NCBI GenBank assembly: GCA_903831295.1
Contig: CAIKXA010000028.1
Coordinates: 1-41,492, forward strand
Reading direction: 5' to 3'
From: an uncultured bacterium
GTDB taxonomy: Bacteria; Planctomycetota; Phycisphaerae; Phycisphaerales; SM1A02
DNA: 41,492 bases
Numbering within the stretch: the first letter of the stretch is position 1; each line of letters opens with the position of its first letter. A program made the position numbers and the translations under genes. Shown here piece by piece: positions 25,727 to 33,916 of the stretch. Below the pieces are notes generated by a model. That model was given only the letters and a program-made list of their open reading frames with translations, did no database searches and had not been told where the DNA came from.

Positions 25727-27499
25727 ATGAGCGCCAACGCATCGATCGCCACTTTATTTAACCAGATCGCCGACGCTCTAGAAGTGCTGGGAGAAAATCA
25801 GTTCAAGGTCATGGCGCACCGCAAGGCAGCGCGCATTCTTGAGGATCTTTCAGACGATGTCGCTGAACTCTGCAAGAGCGATCCGGATAAATTAAAATCC
25901 ATTGATGGCCTTGGCGCGTCGAGCGTGCAGAAGATCCAGGAGTTTGTGGCCACGGGGAAAATAAAAGCGCACGATGAAGTTTTGGCCAAACTGCCGCCTG
26001 GATTGATCGATGTGTTGCGCGTGCCTGGTCTTGGACCCAAGACCGTGAAGTTGCTTTGGGATCAAGGCGGCGTAACTGATTTGACCACGCTGAAATCGCA
26101 ACTGGCCAGTGGCGCGCTGGAGAAGTTGCCGCGCATGGGCGCCAAAACATTGCAAAATATAGCGGAAAACCTTGCATTTTTAGAGACCGCCGGCGATCGG
26201 GCCCGCCTGGGCGACGCCATGCCCATCGCGGAAACTTTTGTCACGCAACTGCGAGCCATCAAAGGTGTCACGCAAGCCGAGTTCGCTGGAAGTTTGCGCA
26301 GAGGCCGCGAGACCATTGGCGATATCGACTTGTTGGTGGCCACGGAACATCCCGCTCCTGTCATGCAGTATTTCTGCTCTCACCCGCTGGTGGCCAAAGT
26401 GCTTGTTTCGGGCGACACCAAATCAAGCGTGCGTTTGAACAATGGCATGCAAGTTGACCTTCGCGCCGTGCCAGCCATGAACTGGGGCGCGGCGCTGTTG
26501 TACTTCACCGGAAGCAAGGACCACAACGTCATCTTGCGCGAGCGCGCCATTGAGCGCTCAATGCGATTGAACGAATATGGATTGTTCGCCGACGACGGCG
26601 ACGAAACCCCACCGCAACAGCGCGGCGTGAAACCCGTGGCTTCAAAAACCGAACAAGAGATTTACATCAAGCTTGGGTTGGAGTGGATCGCCCCAGAGTT
26701 GCGCGAATCTCACGGCGAGTTTGACAACAATCTCACAAAACATCTCGTTTGCGCTGGCGACATCCGCCGTGAATTACATTGCCACACCACGGCCAGCGAC
26801 GGCTTTCTGTCCATCGAGCAACTGATTGAAACCGCCAAAAGCCGCGGCTTTGACGCCATTGCCATTACGGATCACAGTCGATCAAGCGCGCAGGCAAACG
26901 GACTTTCCGTGGAGCGCCTGCGCGAGCATGCCGCCAACATTCGCGCGGCCAGCGCAAAAATAAAAGGCATTCATGTTTTGGTTGGAAGTGAAGTGGACAT
27001 TCTTGCCGACGGACATTTGGATTATCCAGACGATGTTCTGGCCGAACTTGATTGGGTGGTGGCCAGTCCGCACACCGCGCTCAAGCAAACGCCAGAGGCC
27101 GCCACCGCGCGCCTTCTTGCAGCAATCGCCAATCCATTTGTGCATGTGATTGGCCACCCTACGGGACGCATTCTGAATGGCAGACCTGGCCTTGAACCAA
27201 ACATGAAATTGGTCATTGCCGCCGCCGCCAAGGCGGGAGTGGCGTTGGAAATAAATTGCAATCCCGCGCGTCTTGATTTGCGTGACGCTCTTGTTCGCGC
27301 GGCGCATGAAGGCGGCGCAATGATTTCCATCAACACGGACGCCCATGATGGCGAACACTTTGATTTTCTACGCTACGGAATTCTCACCGCTCGGCGCGCC
27401 GGACTAACTGCCGCGGGTTGCGTAAACGCATGGCCCTGGAAACAATTTGAAACGTGGCGCTTGTCACGCGGACGCGCCAAGTCATTAAAGAATTCGTAA
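25727..27499 (+). CDS. polX: Family X DNA polymerase with PHP domain (PolX)
   Basis: 590-residue repair polymerase with 3'-5' exonuclease activity in the C-terminal PHP domain (family knowledge). Residues 1-80 are the 8-kDa-like domain; helix-hairpin-helix motifs are SIDGLGASSVQKI, RVPGLGPKTVKLLW and LPRMGAKTLQNIAENL. The polymerase palm shows FAGSLRRGRETIGDIDLLVA, with the two catalytic aspartates in DID, and MQVDLRAVP with the third. The PHP domain follows from about residue 345: ELHCHTTASDGFLSIEQL, AITDHSRSS, GSEVDIL, VASPHTAL, VIGHPTGR and SINTDAHDGEHF hold the metal ligands. The start ATG 25727 has a strong ribosome binding site, GAGGAA, seven bases upstream. Confidence 0.95.
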   Translation: MSANASIATLFNQIADALEVLGENQFKVMAHRKAARILEDLSDDVAELCKSDPDKLKSIDGLGASSVQKIQEFVATGKIKAHDEVLAKLPPGLIDVLRVPGLGPKTVKLLWDQGGVTDLTTLKSQLASGALEKLPRMGAKTLQNIAENLAFLETAGDRARLGDAMPIAETFVTQLRAIKGVTQAEFAGSLRRGRETIGDIDLLVATEHPAPVMQYFCSHPLVAKVLVSGDTKSSVRLNNGMQVDLRAVPAMNWGAALLYFTGSKDHNVILRERAIERSMRLNEYGLFADDGDETPPQQRGVKPVASKTEQEIYIKLGLEWIAPELRESHGEFDNNLTKHLVCAGDIRRELHCHTTASDGFLSIEQLIETAKSRGFDAIAITDHSRSSAQANGLSVERLREHAANIRAASAKIKGIHVLVGSEVDILADGHLDYPDDVLAELDWVVASPHTALKQTPEAATARLLAAIANPFVHVIGHPTGRILNGRPGLEPNMKLVIAAAAKAGVALEINCNPARLDLRDALVRAAHEGGAMISINTDAHDGEHFDFLRYGILTARRAGLTAAGCVNAWPWKQFETWRLSRGRAKSLKNS

Positions 27500-27528
27500 T
27501 TGCCCACTTCACCGCGCGCCAAGCAGCG

Positions 27529-28269
27529 TCAACGGTGATTCGCTGCAACGCCTTCATGCACGCGGTCACCAGGCATAAGCAAAGTGTTCACAGCGTCAAA
27601 GAATCGCCTTCCTAGGCGCTCTTGTTCGGCGGCGTTGGCTTCAGTTTGTAAACGCAGGGTGTTCACATCAATGCCTGCGCTCTGAAACTTGGCCGTGGAT
27701 CCGTTGATCTGTTTCAATATGGTCGCGCGATTCCACTCGGGGTGAAATTGAATGCCGTAACTGCGAAGACCAACCGAAAAAACTTGAATGGGGCACGCCT
27801 CGCTGCCCGCCAAAATTTGTCCGCCCGCGGGCAACTTTGTGACCTCATCGGAGTGCCAACACATTTTTAAACTCGACCAAGGTTGACCCGCAAACAAAGC
27901 GTCCTCGCGGCCAACGTTGTTCAGTTTCACAGTTTGCCAGCCCAGTTCTGATTTTTTCATGGCCTGAGTTTCGCCGCCCAAGGCTGAAGCCAACAATTGC
28001 GCGCCCAAGCACAGTCCAAGCACTGGAACATTGGCGTCATGCGCCATTTTCATGAATGCTTTTTCGGCGGCCATCCAAGGCGCGTCATTCAAGTGCACGG
28101 TCTCCGGTCCACCAAGGGAAATCACGCCGTGCACATCGTCCAAGTCGGCGGGCACAATTCCACCGGCGTTCAGTTGAATCACGCGCAGACGTTGGCCGTG
28201 GTGGCGCAGCGAATCCATAAGTAAATCGGCGGGGCAATCGGACGAATGTTGAAGAATGACAATGGCCAT
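27529..28269 (-). CDS. Class I glutamine amidotransferase (GMP synthase-like, stand-alone)
   Basis: 246 residues from ATG 28269. This is a stand-alone class I glutamine amidotransferase domain: GVISLGGPETVHLND, the nucleophile elbow VLGLCLGAQLLASALGG with catalytic Cys, and YGIQFHPEWN with the His and Glu of the triad. The family of solo GMP-synthase-like domains includes enzymes that release ammonia for unknown partners and gamma-glutamyl hydrolases, so the substrate is open. A longer frame reaches 28485 but would overlap yraN heavily. It is divergent from yraN with a 31-nt gap. Confidence 0.88.
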   Translation of the reverse strand: MAIVILQHSSDCPADLLMDSLRHHGQRLRVIQLNAGGIVPADLDDVHGVISLGGPETVHLNDAPWMAAEKAFMKMAHDANVPVLGLCLGAQLLASALGGETQAMKKSELGWQTVKLNNVGREDALFAGQPWSSLKMCWHSDEVTKLPAGGQILAGSEACPIQVFSVGLRSYGIQFHPEWNRATILKQINGSTAKFQSAGIDVNTLRLQTEANAAEQERLGRRFFDAVNTLLMPGDRVHEGVAANHR

Positions 28270-28300
28270 AGTGGAGCAAAGATAGCACAAGAAAAACCGC

Positions 28301-28846
28301 ATGCTTTGCGCAACTTCATCCGCACGCCGGGACAATGCCTGCGTGAATAAGCCCATTTCAAAACATGACGCGGCGCAACCAACAAACCTGCTCGCGCCGA
28401 ATGAATTCAGGGGCAGCGCGCCCAACCGCCCCACCGCCACGCACTCCGCACAATTTCGCGCTGAAAAATCCAACGCCCGCATCAACTCCGGAAAAAATGC
28501 GGAGGAGGCGGCCGCTCAATATTTGGAATCAAAAGGCTACAACATCATCGCGCGCAATCTGCGCCTGGGACACTTGGAAATTGACCTGTTGGCCACGCTT
28601 GCGAACACCAACTTGCTGATTGTGATCGAGGTCAAAGCCCGCCGCACAGGAACGCACGCGCCTGAATTGCGCGTGGACTGGCGCAAGCAACGCCATCTCA
28701 TTCTTGCGGCGCAGATGCTTTTGTCCCGAAGAATGTTTCATGGCAAGCAAATTCAGTTTGACGTGGTCGCCGTTGAGATGGACCAACTTCAGAAACCTAT
28801 GAACCTTCGCCATATACAGCGGGCCTTCGACGCGAATATGCGCTGA
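28301..28846 (+). CDS. yraN: YraN / UPF0102 family, endonuclease-like fold
   Basis: 181 residues from ATG 28301; GTG 28343 is another possible start. The family domain begins near residue 63: NSGKNAEEAAAQYLESKGYN, then IIARNLRLGHLEIDLLATLA and LLIVIEVKARRTG, the restriction-endonuclease-like core with E-x-D and E-V-K. The Gly-Glu-Ile-Asp of most members reads L-E-I-D here. About 60 N-terminal residues before the domain are polar and look disordered, which may mean that the true start is further in. The biological role of the family is unknown. Confidence 0.87.
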   Translation: MLCATSSARRDNACVNKPISKHDAAQPTNLLAPNEFRGSAPNRPTATHSAQFRAEKSNARINSGKNAEEAAAQYLESKGYNIIARNLRLGHLEIDLLATLANTNLLIVIEVKARRTGTHAPELRVDWRKQRHLILAAQMLLSRRMFHGKQIQFDVVAVEMDQLQKPMNLRHIQRAFDANMR

Positions 28847-28946
28847 ATGATTTGGGCAATGCGGGCGGTCATTGTTGTTGAAAATGTGTTTGGCGCACAT
28901 GCTCCGAACGTGCTTCACACAACAAAGTGGATCGCTCTTGCGGCGC

Positions 28947-30251
28947 TCAACGGAAATAGCGCGTCAGCGTGATTGACACCAATCGCAATTTCATGGCCTC
29001 AAGATCGGAGGCCACCCAGCGCGTGCGCAAGTTGGTGTAGTAGCGCTGTTGCTCCATTCCATAGCGTTGATTCTCAATTTGTCGCCTCAGTTGCATTTGC
29101 AACGGAGGATCAAAAATCGACCTGGCTTTCTCCTGCTGCGTTGAAATCAGCGTCATCCACACAACTTGTGTCTTGGTCTCGATTGGTCCATCGACCTTGT
29201 TCAATTCAAGACCCTTGATCCGCGTCTTCATGTCATCCACAAGATCAGGAATCGCGTCGATGCCGCCTTTGGGAATGGTCATCTCGCGCCAAAAACCACC
29301 ATCCGAAATTTTAAGATCCGCGGCCACTTGGCTGAACGATTTGCCTTGCGCAAAGCTTGCCTTCACCTGATCCACTTGCGTTTGGTTGGATTTCAAAACG
29401 GCGATGCGACCAATGCGAATCGTTGGAAGCGGATTATACGTGGCGCTATTTTGATCGTACAAACGCTCCACGTCGCGCCAACTCACGATGGTGCGCGGCC
29501 GAATGCGTCGATTTAAAAGATCGCCGGCAAGCGCCTGATTTTTTTGGCGGTTCATAAATTCCTCGATCGTCGTGCCGGGAAATTCTTCCTCAATACTGCG
29601 CTGGGCGTCGGCGCGGCTTCCACCACGCGTGGCGATTTCTTTTTCCTGCAAGTCCTTCAACCACGCCAACACGCCTTCCTGGGCATCTGCTGGAATCATG
29701 GCTTCTGCCTCGGAAATAATCAGCAAATTGTTCACGTATTGGTCAAAGGCTTCGCTAATCATTTGCACAACTTGGTTGCGCGCTTTCACGCGGTCTGGAT
29801 CGGCGGCGATAGTGATAATGCGGTCTTCACGAGTCTTCAGGAATTCGCTGGCGTAAAGCGGCTTGCCATTGACTTGACCCACAAGCGAATCAACCGGCCA
29901 CTTTTGATTGACGGGAAGTTGCGCGTCTATTTTCTCAGGCAACTTTTGCGTCATCGTGGTTCCATCTGGAGCCGTGGAAACCACCTCAGTTTTTTGCGTG
30001 CTCACTTGATTTCCGTTGGCCACATCCATGGTTGCGTCATCGGTTTCCACCTTGGGCGGCTCAAGGTCCGCGTCCGGAATTTGCACAATGCTGGGGTTCA
30101 CATCCGCGGGCAGATTCCCTTGGCTAAACGCCATGGAATTCACCTCAACGGCGCCCTTAGGTGTGCTGTCGGTCGACATGCACCCCGCCACAAAAATCAC
30201 GCTGATGATTTGAATGGCATTACGCAATGGATTCAAGCGCCTCAATCGCAT
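28947..30251 (-). CDS. SurA/PrsA-like lipoprotein, peptidyl-prolyl isomerase-type chaperone
   Basis: 434 residues. The N-terminus (MRLRRLNPLRNAIQIISVIF) is a lipoprotein signal with VAGC, acylated Cys near residue 24. A low-complexity stretch follows to about residue 120. Then SLVGQVNGKPLYASEFLKTR and a long helical part (about 125-270) match the SurA N-terminal chaperone domain, which folds outer-membrane proteins. FAQGKSFSQVAADLKISDGG and FWREMTIPKGGIDAIP resemble a degenerate parvulin domain. The catalytic residues of parvulins are not clearly kept, so I infer a chaperone more than an isomerase. The ATG 30251 is divergent from the DUF1844 gene. Confidence 0.8.
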   Translation of the reverse strand: MRLRRLNPLRNAIQIISVIFVAGCMSTDSTPKGAVEVNSMAFSQGNLPADVNPSIVQIPDADLEPPKVETDDATMDVANGNQVSTQKTEVVSTAPDGTTMTQKLPEKIDAQLPVNQKWPVDSLVGQVNGKPLYASEFLKTREDRIITIAADPDRVKARNQVVQMISEAFDQYVNNLLIISEAEAMIPADAQEGVLAWLKDLQEKEIATRGGSRADAQRSIEEEFPGTTIEEFMNRQKNQALAGDLLNRRIRPRTIVSWRDVERLYDQNSATYNPLPTIRIGRIAVLKSNQTQVDQVKASFAQGKSFSQVAADLKISDGGFWREMTIPKGGIDAIPDLVDDMKTRIKGLELNKVDGPIETKTQVVWMTLISTQQEKARSIFDPPLQMQLRRQIENQRYGMEQQRYYTNLRTRWVASDLEAMKLRLVSITLTRYFR

Positions 30252-30311
30252 GCGTGAAGTCTAATCAATTGCATTCGACTTGGTGCCATCGCGGCGTATA
30301 CTAAATTTACA

Positions 30312-30791
30312 ATGAGCGACAACAACACTCCAGAAATTCAAGTTGATTCGGATTGGAAAGCCCAAGCGCAAGCCGAGAAAGCGCGCTTGAGTCAACAGGA
30401 GGAAAGTCGCCCAGCGAAGCCGGGAAAAGATGAATTGCCACCCGCGGATTTCCGCAGTTTAGTGGGCTTGTTAGCTTCGCAAGCCATTGGAGGATTGGGT
30501 GGCTACACCGATCCGCAAGGCCGCGTCATGGTGGACATCATGGGTGCGAAGTTTGCGATAGATCTTATTGGTGTGCTTCAAGAAAAAACCAAGGGAAATC
30601 TCCTGCCTGAAGAGGAAGCCGAACTCAGCGAAGTGCTCGGCGAGTTGCGTTCACGCTTTGTGCAAATTGCGCAGGCCGTGGCGGCGCGCATGAAGAGTGG
30701 TCAAGGTGTTGAAAGTATGAGCGCTGGCGCCCCAGCTGGTTCACGCAAGGCTCCAGACGCGGGAGCTGGTCCCAAGTTGATCATTCCGTAA
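30312..30791 (+). CDS. DUF1844 protein
   Basis: 159 residues, soluble. The DUF1844 domain lies at about residues 45-120: DFRSLVGLLASQAIGGLGGY, AKFAIDLIGVLQEKTKGNL and EEAELSEVLGELRSRFVQIA. The N-terminus is charged and the C-terminus is Gly/Ala-rich; both look disordered. The family's function is unknown. The gene ends 10 nt before the stop of the convergent UbiA-type gene. Confidence 0.88.
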   Translation: MSDNNTPEIQVDSDWKAQAQAEKARLSQQEESRPAKPGKDELPPADFRSLVGLLASQAIGGLGGYTDPQGRVMVDIMGAKFAIDLIGVLQEKTKGNLLPEEEAELSEVLGELRSRFVQIAQAVAARMKSGQGVESMSAGAPAGSRKAPDAGAGPKLIIP

Positions 30792-30801
30792 TCAACTTCG
30801 A

Positions 30802-31749
30802 CTAGCGAAACAACATCGCGGACAGTAGACGCTCCATTGGCGGGTAATACAAAGACAAGTACGCGCCAAGAAAATACAAAACGATCACACCAAGTAGAAC
30901 GCGGTCCTCGGTCAATGTCTGCAACGGCTTGTCGGACAAGCCCAAGTTGGCGCGGCGATAGAAGCGGTGAATGCTGATGGCCACAAATGGCGTGAGCAAG
31001 GCAAGTCCAAACGCGCGGCTTCCATAGAGACCATTGGCGTGCTCCGACAGCGTGTACATGAGGTAAGTCACAAGCACCAAGCACGCGCTCAGTGCCAGCA
31101 ACCAATTTAATTCGTCGCGCGTGTCGTAACCAGCGCGGGATTTCCAATGCATGATTTCGCCGTGTTTGACGGCATTTTCAGCCGATGCCTTGTCGCACAA
31201 CCTCTTGGTGAAACCCAGAAACAGCGTGAGGAAGAACACGCACAGCACCAACCAAATTGAAATCTGCACTTGAATGCTTGTGGCCCCCGCCGCCGCGCGC
31301 AAACAAAAACCCGACGCCACAATTGCCACATCCACAAATGGCGTCACTTTGAAATACAAGTTGTAAAGCAATTGCAGTCCGACATAACTCAATAGGATTA
31401 CGCCCGTGTTGGCGTTCACGCGCCAAGCAAGTAGCGCGCCCACCAACACAAGCAACGCCCCCGCGCCTAATGCGGCTGGCACACGAATGGCGCCACTGGC
31501 AACGGGGCGCATGCGCTTGATCGGATGCTTGCGATCCTCAGCGGCGTCAAGCGCGTCATTGATGGCGTAGATGCCACTGGCAGTCAAGCAAAATGCAAGC
31601 AACGCAACAAGCAGCGCGCCCCACTTTTGTACAACAACATCCGAGGGAATATCCCGACCTTGGCTTGAAAGCCAAAAGACCATTGGCAACAAAACAAATA
31701 TATTTTTTACCCAGTCACCGGGGCGCAATAAAGAAACCCATTTCGTCAT
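30802..31749 (-). CDS. UbiA-superfamily prenyltransferase, decaprenyl-phosphate phosphoribosyltransferase-like
   Basis: 315 residues with about nine hydrophobic helices. LLRPGDWVKNIFVLLPMVFW at the N-terminus, IYAINDALDAAEDRKHPIKR (first Asp-rich motif, NDxxDxxxDRxHP) and MRPVASG, then the second motif region TPFVDVAIVASGFCLRAAAG, match the subgroup that includes DPPR synthase of mycobacteria (UbiA family). This suggests transfer of a phosphoribosyl or similar group to a polyprenyl phosphate for cell-envelope sugars, but the substrate is inferred from similarity only. ATG 31749. The 178-nt gap upstream (31750-31927) holds nothing else I recognise. Confidence 0.88.
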   Translation of the reverse strand: MTKWVSLLRPGDWVKNIFVLLPMVFWLSSQGRDIPSDVVVQKWGALLVALLAFCLTASGIYAINDALDAAEDRKHPIKRMRPVASGAIRVPAALGAGALLVLVGALLAWRVNANTGVILLSYVGLQLLYNLYFKVTPFVDVAIVASGFCLRAAAGATSIQVQISIWLVLCVFFLTLFLGFTKRLCDKASAENAVKHGEIMHWKSRAGYDTRDELNWLLALSACLVLVTYLMYTLSEHANGLYGSRAFGLALLTPFVAISIHRFYRRANLGLSDKPLQTLTEDRVLLGVIVLYFLGAYLSLYYPPMERLLSAMLFR

Positions 31750-31927
31750 GCGCTATTCATCGGACAAATGAGCGCGCGCTCGACAGACTTTAAGCGACTT
31801 TAAAGATGAAATCGCATTGCAAAGCTAATCACCACACGGGTTATATTCTTGTTGTTCCCCAAACCACGCTCGTATTGAAATGCCAGCTTTAAAGGCTGCA
31901 TTTTGAGTATTTGCAACGAGCGCCAAA

Positions 31928-32755
31928 TCAAGAAACAGTGCAGGTCTTGCGCTCGTCGCCCGCTTCAACGCGTTCAATCTTCAGAGCCAAGCCCGTATCG
32001 CTGCTCACTTCAATCAGCACGCCCGACACGCGGACCTCGCCGCCAGAAACTTCATATTGAACAGGCAAGGCCGTGGTCATGTGGTGCACCACGCGGCTGG
32101 CGTCGCGGCCAATCACTCCGTCACATGGCCCGCACATTCCAACATCCGTAATGAACGCGGTGCCGCCGGAAAGAATGCGCGCATCCGCCGTGGGCACATG
32201 CGTGTGCGAACCAATCACAGCGGCAACGCGTCCATCAAGGTGGTGCGCAAGCGCGGCCTTCTCGCTGGTCACTTCCATATGTGCCTCAACAATCACAAGC
32301 GGACGCTTTTCTGGGAGTTCTTTCAGCACACGGTCGGCCGTGGCGAAAGGATCATCCGCGGGCAGCGGAAAATAAATCCGTCCAAGCATGGTGGTCACAA
32401 ACACATCGCGCGGCCGACCCGCCGCCGCCGCAATGCGAACCCAACGTTTGCCAGGCGCGCGATCGGACAAATTTGCAGGTCTGCACACGGGAATAGATGG
32501 GTCCTCCAGAGCCGAAGTGATTTTGGGATCACGGTAGACATGGTCGCCCAAAGTCACGGCGTCGGCGCCAGCGTCGCGCAATGCCTGCAACAAATCAGGG
32601 GTAATTCCCGATCCATTACGAATATTTTCGCCATTGATAATCACCACATCGGCGGAATATTTTTCCCGCAGCGTTGGCAAGTGCTTGGCCACAGCGGCTC
32701 GCCCAGGAGCTCCCACCACATCACCAAGAAATAAGATTCGCATTGGACGTGCCAT
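31928..32755 (-). CDS. YmdB-type metallophosphoesterase (TIGR00282)
   Basis: 275 residues. MRILFLGDVVGAPGR, VVIINGENIRNGSGI, VTLGDHVYRD, EAHMEVTSEKAALAHHLDGR, VIGSHTHVPTADARIL and TAFITDVGMCGPCDGVIG are the metal-ligand motifs of the YmdB family, whose Bacillus member hydrolyses 2',3'-cyclic nucleotides and affects biofilm and sporulation. The usual DFHAE reads EAHME, but the metal-binding His and Glu remain. Start at ATG 32755 or 32743. It is divergent from the DUF3553 gene across 68 nt. Confidence 0.92.
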   Translation of the reverse strand: MARPMRILFLGDVVGAPGRAAVAKHLPTLREKYSADVVIINGENIRNGSGITPDLLQALRDAGADAVTLGDHVYRDPKITSALEDPSIPVCRPANLSDRAPGKRWVRIAAAAGRPRDVFVTTMLGRIYFPLPADDPFATADRVLKELPEKRPLVIVEAHMEVTSEKAALAHHLDGRVAAVIGSHTHVPTADARILSGGTAFITDVGMCGPCDGVIGRDASRVVHHMTTALPVQYEVSGGEVRVSGVLIEVSSDTGLALKIERVEAGDERKTCTVS

Positions 32756-32823
32756 ACTGGTTACACTCTACCGCAAGCGCGGAGTTTCCATTGGTGAAAT
32801 TTCTCGCTCATTGACATTCAACC

Positions 32824-33459
32824 ATGAGCACAACGGCATTTCATAATGGCGACAAGGTTCGCCATAACGCTCGCCCCGAATGGGGAATTGGTTCTATTTT
32901 GAAAGTTGAAATGCTCACGCGCGAAGGCAAGCCCGATCAACGCCTGTGGATTCGCTTTCCAAACATTGGAACCAAGACGCTGTTAGCCAGCGCGGCGGAT
33001 TTGGAAATCACCAATGAAATCGTGGCGGATGTGGCGCAGTCAATTCACTCGCGGCCAACGCTGGCTCAGGTGGAAATGAAGCGCGAAGGCGGATGGCTTG
33101 GCGCAGCTGGCGCCGACAAACCCGAAGCCGTGATGACCGCGCTCACGCCTCAAGCCACTGATCCATTTTTAAGTTTGCGCAAGCGTTTGGAAGTCACGCT
33201 TTCGCAATATCGTTTCGAGGCCACGGGCGCACGCCTAGTGGATTGGGCCGTTGCGCAAAGTGGAATTGACGATCCGTTGAGCCGATTCAATCGACAAGAA
33301 CTTGAGCAATTCCACGCCAAATGGCGCTTTGATCTTGACGCTCATTTGGGCAAGTTGCTTATGGAATGTCGCCGCGAGCCCGATGTATTGGCTGGCGAAC
33401 TTTCCAAAGCGCCTCCACTGGCCCAACGTGCCGTGCAGAAAATTCGCGGCATGCGCTAA
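32824..33459 (+). CDS. DUF3553 protein
   Basis: 211 residues. The N-terminal 60 residues (FHNGDKVRHNARPEWGIGSI) are the DUF3553 beta-domain, similar to the CarD/SH3-like domains found at the C-terminus of UvrD-type helicases. The rest is helical, with no family I recognise (TDPFLSLRKRLEVTLSQYRF, DDPLSRFNRQELEQFHAKWR). It might bind nucleic acid or RNA polymerase, but that is an inference from the fold. Confidence 0.82.
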   Translation: MSTTAFHNGDKVRHNARPEWGIGSILKVEMLTREGKPDQRLWIRFPNIGTKTLLASAADLEITNEIVADVAQSIHSRPTLAQVEMKREGGWLGAAGADKPEAVMTALTPQATDPFLSLRKRLEVTLSQYRFEATGARLVDWAVAQSGIDDPLSRFNRQELEQFHAKWRFDLDAHLGKLLMECRREPDVLAGELSKAPPLAQRAVQKIRGMR

Positions 33460-33630
33460 GCGCGTTGCTCTGCTTCCCAATCACCAATTTATTTGATTCA
33501 AAGATCGATAGATTCAGTTTGTCGCGCTGTTCCGTCTGCGCAGGCTCGCGACTATGAATTCGCCATTGGACGGCACACAAAACTTGCCAAGACGTTTTTT
33601 ATTATTGATATTCAAGGCGGAGGGCACATT

Positions 33631-33864
33631 ATGAATGACACTTCGATGGAAAACAAAATGAAGGAAGCAATTGAATCGCTCTACACCACATGCTTGGGTG
33701 CGGATGGCGTGGCGCAGCAACAGCGCATTCCCGCTCGCGAAGCGATCGACGCACTGCGCATGCTTTGCGCGTACCAAACATTCGACATAGAAGCCACGCG
33801 CCGCGAGAACACTGGTCTTCGAGCTCTGATCAAGGGCAAACGAAAACCACGGCGCAAAGACTGA
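33631..33864 (+). CDS. Small hypothetical protein
   Basis: 77 residues from ATG 33631, which has a good ribosome binding site (GGAGGG about eight bases upstream). It is a helical, charged protein (MNDTSMENKMKEAIESLYTT, ALRMLCAYQTFDIEATRREN) with a basic C-terminus KGKRKPRRKD. No family recognised. The basic tail may bind nucleic acid. The 170 nt before it (33460-33630) hold nothing recognisable. Confidence 0.7.
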   Translation: MNDTSMENKMKEAIESLYTTCLGADGVAQQQRIPAREAIDALRMLCAYQTFDIEATRRENTGLRALIKGKRKPRRKD

Positions 33865-33916
33865 AACTCATTTGATTGAAGAACCACGCACTCGGGTGAA
33901 CGAGCTTCATGAATTT

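Noticed and set aside
28947-30257. Long plus-strand frames opposite the SurA-like gene
   Set aside because: They mirror the minus-strand codons and lack any protein signature; the minus-strand frame has a clear lipoprotein signal.
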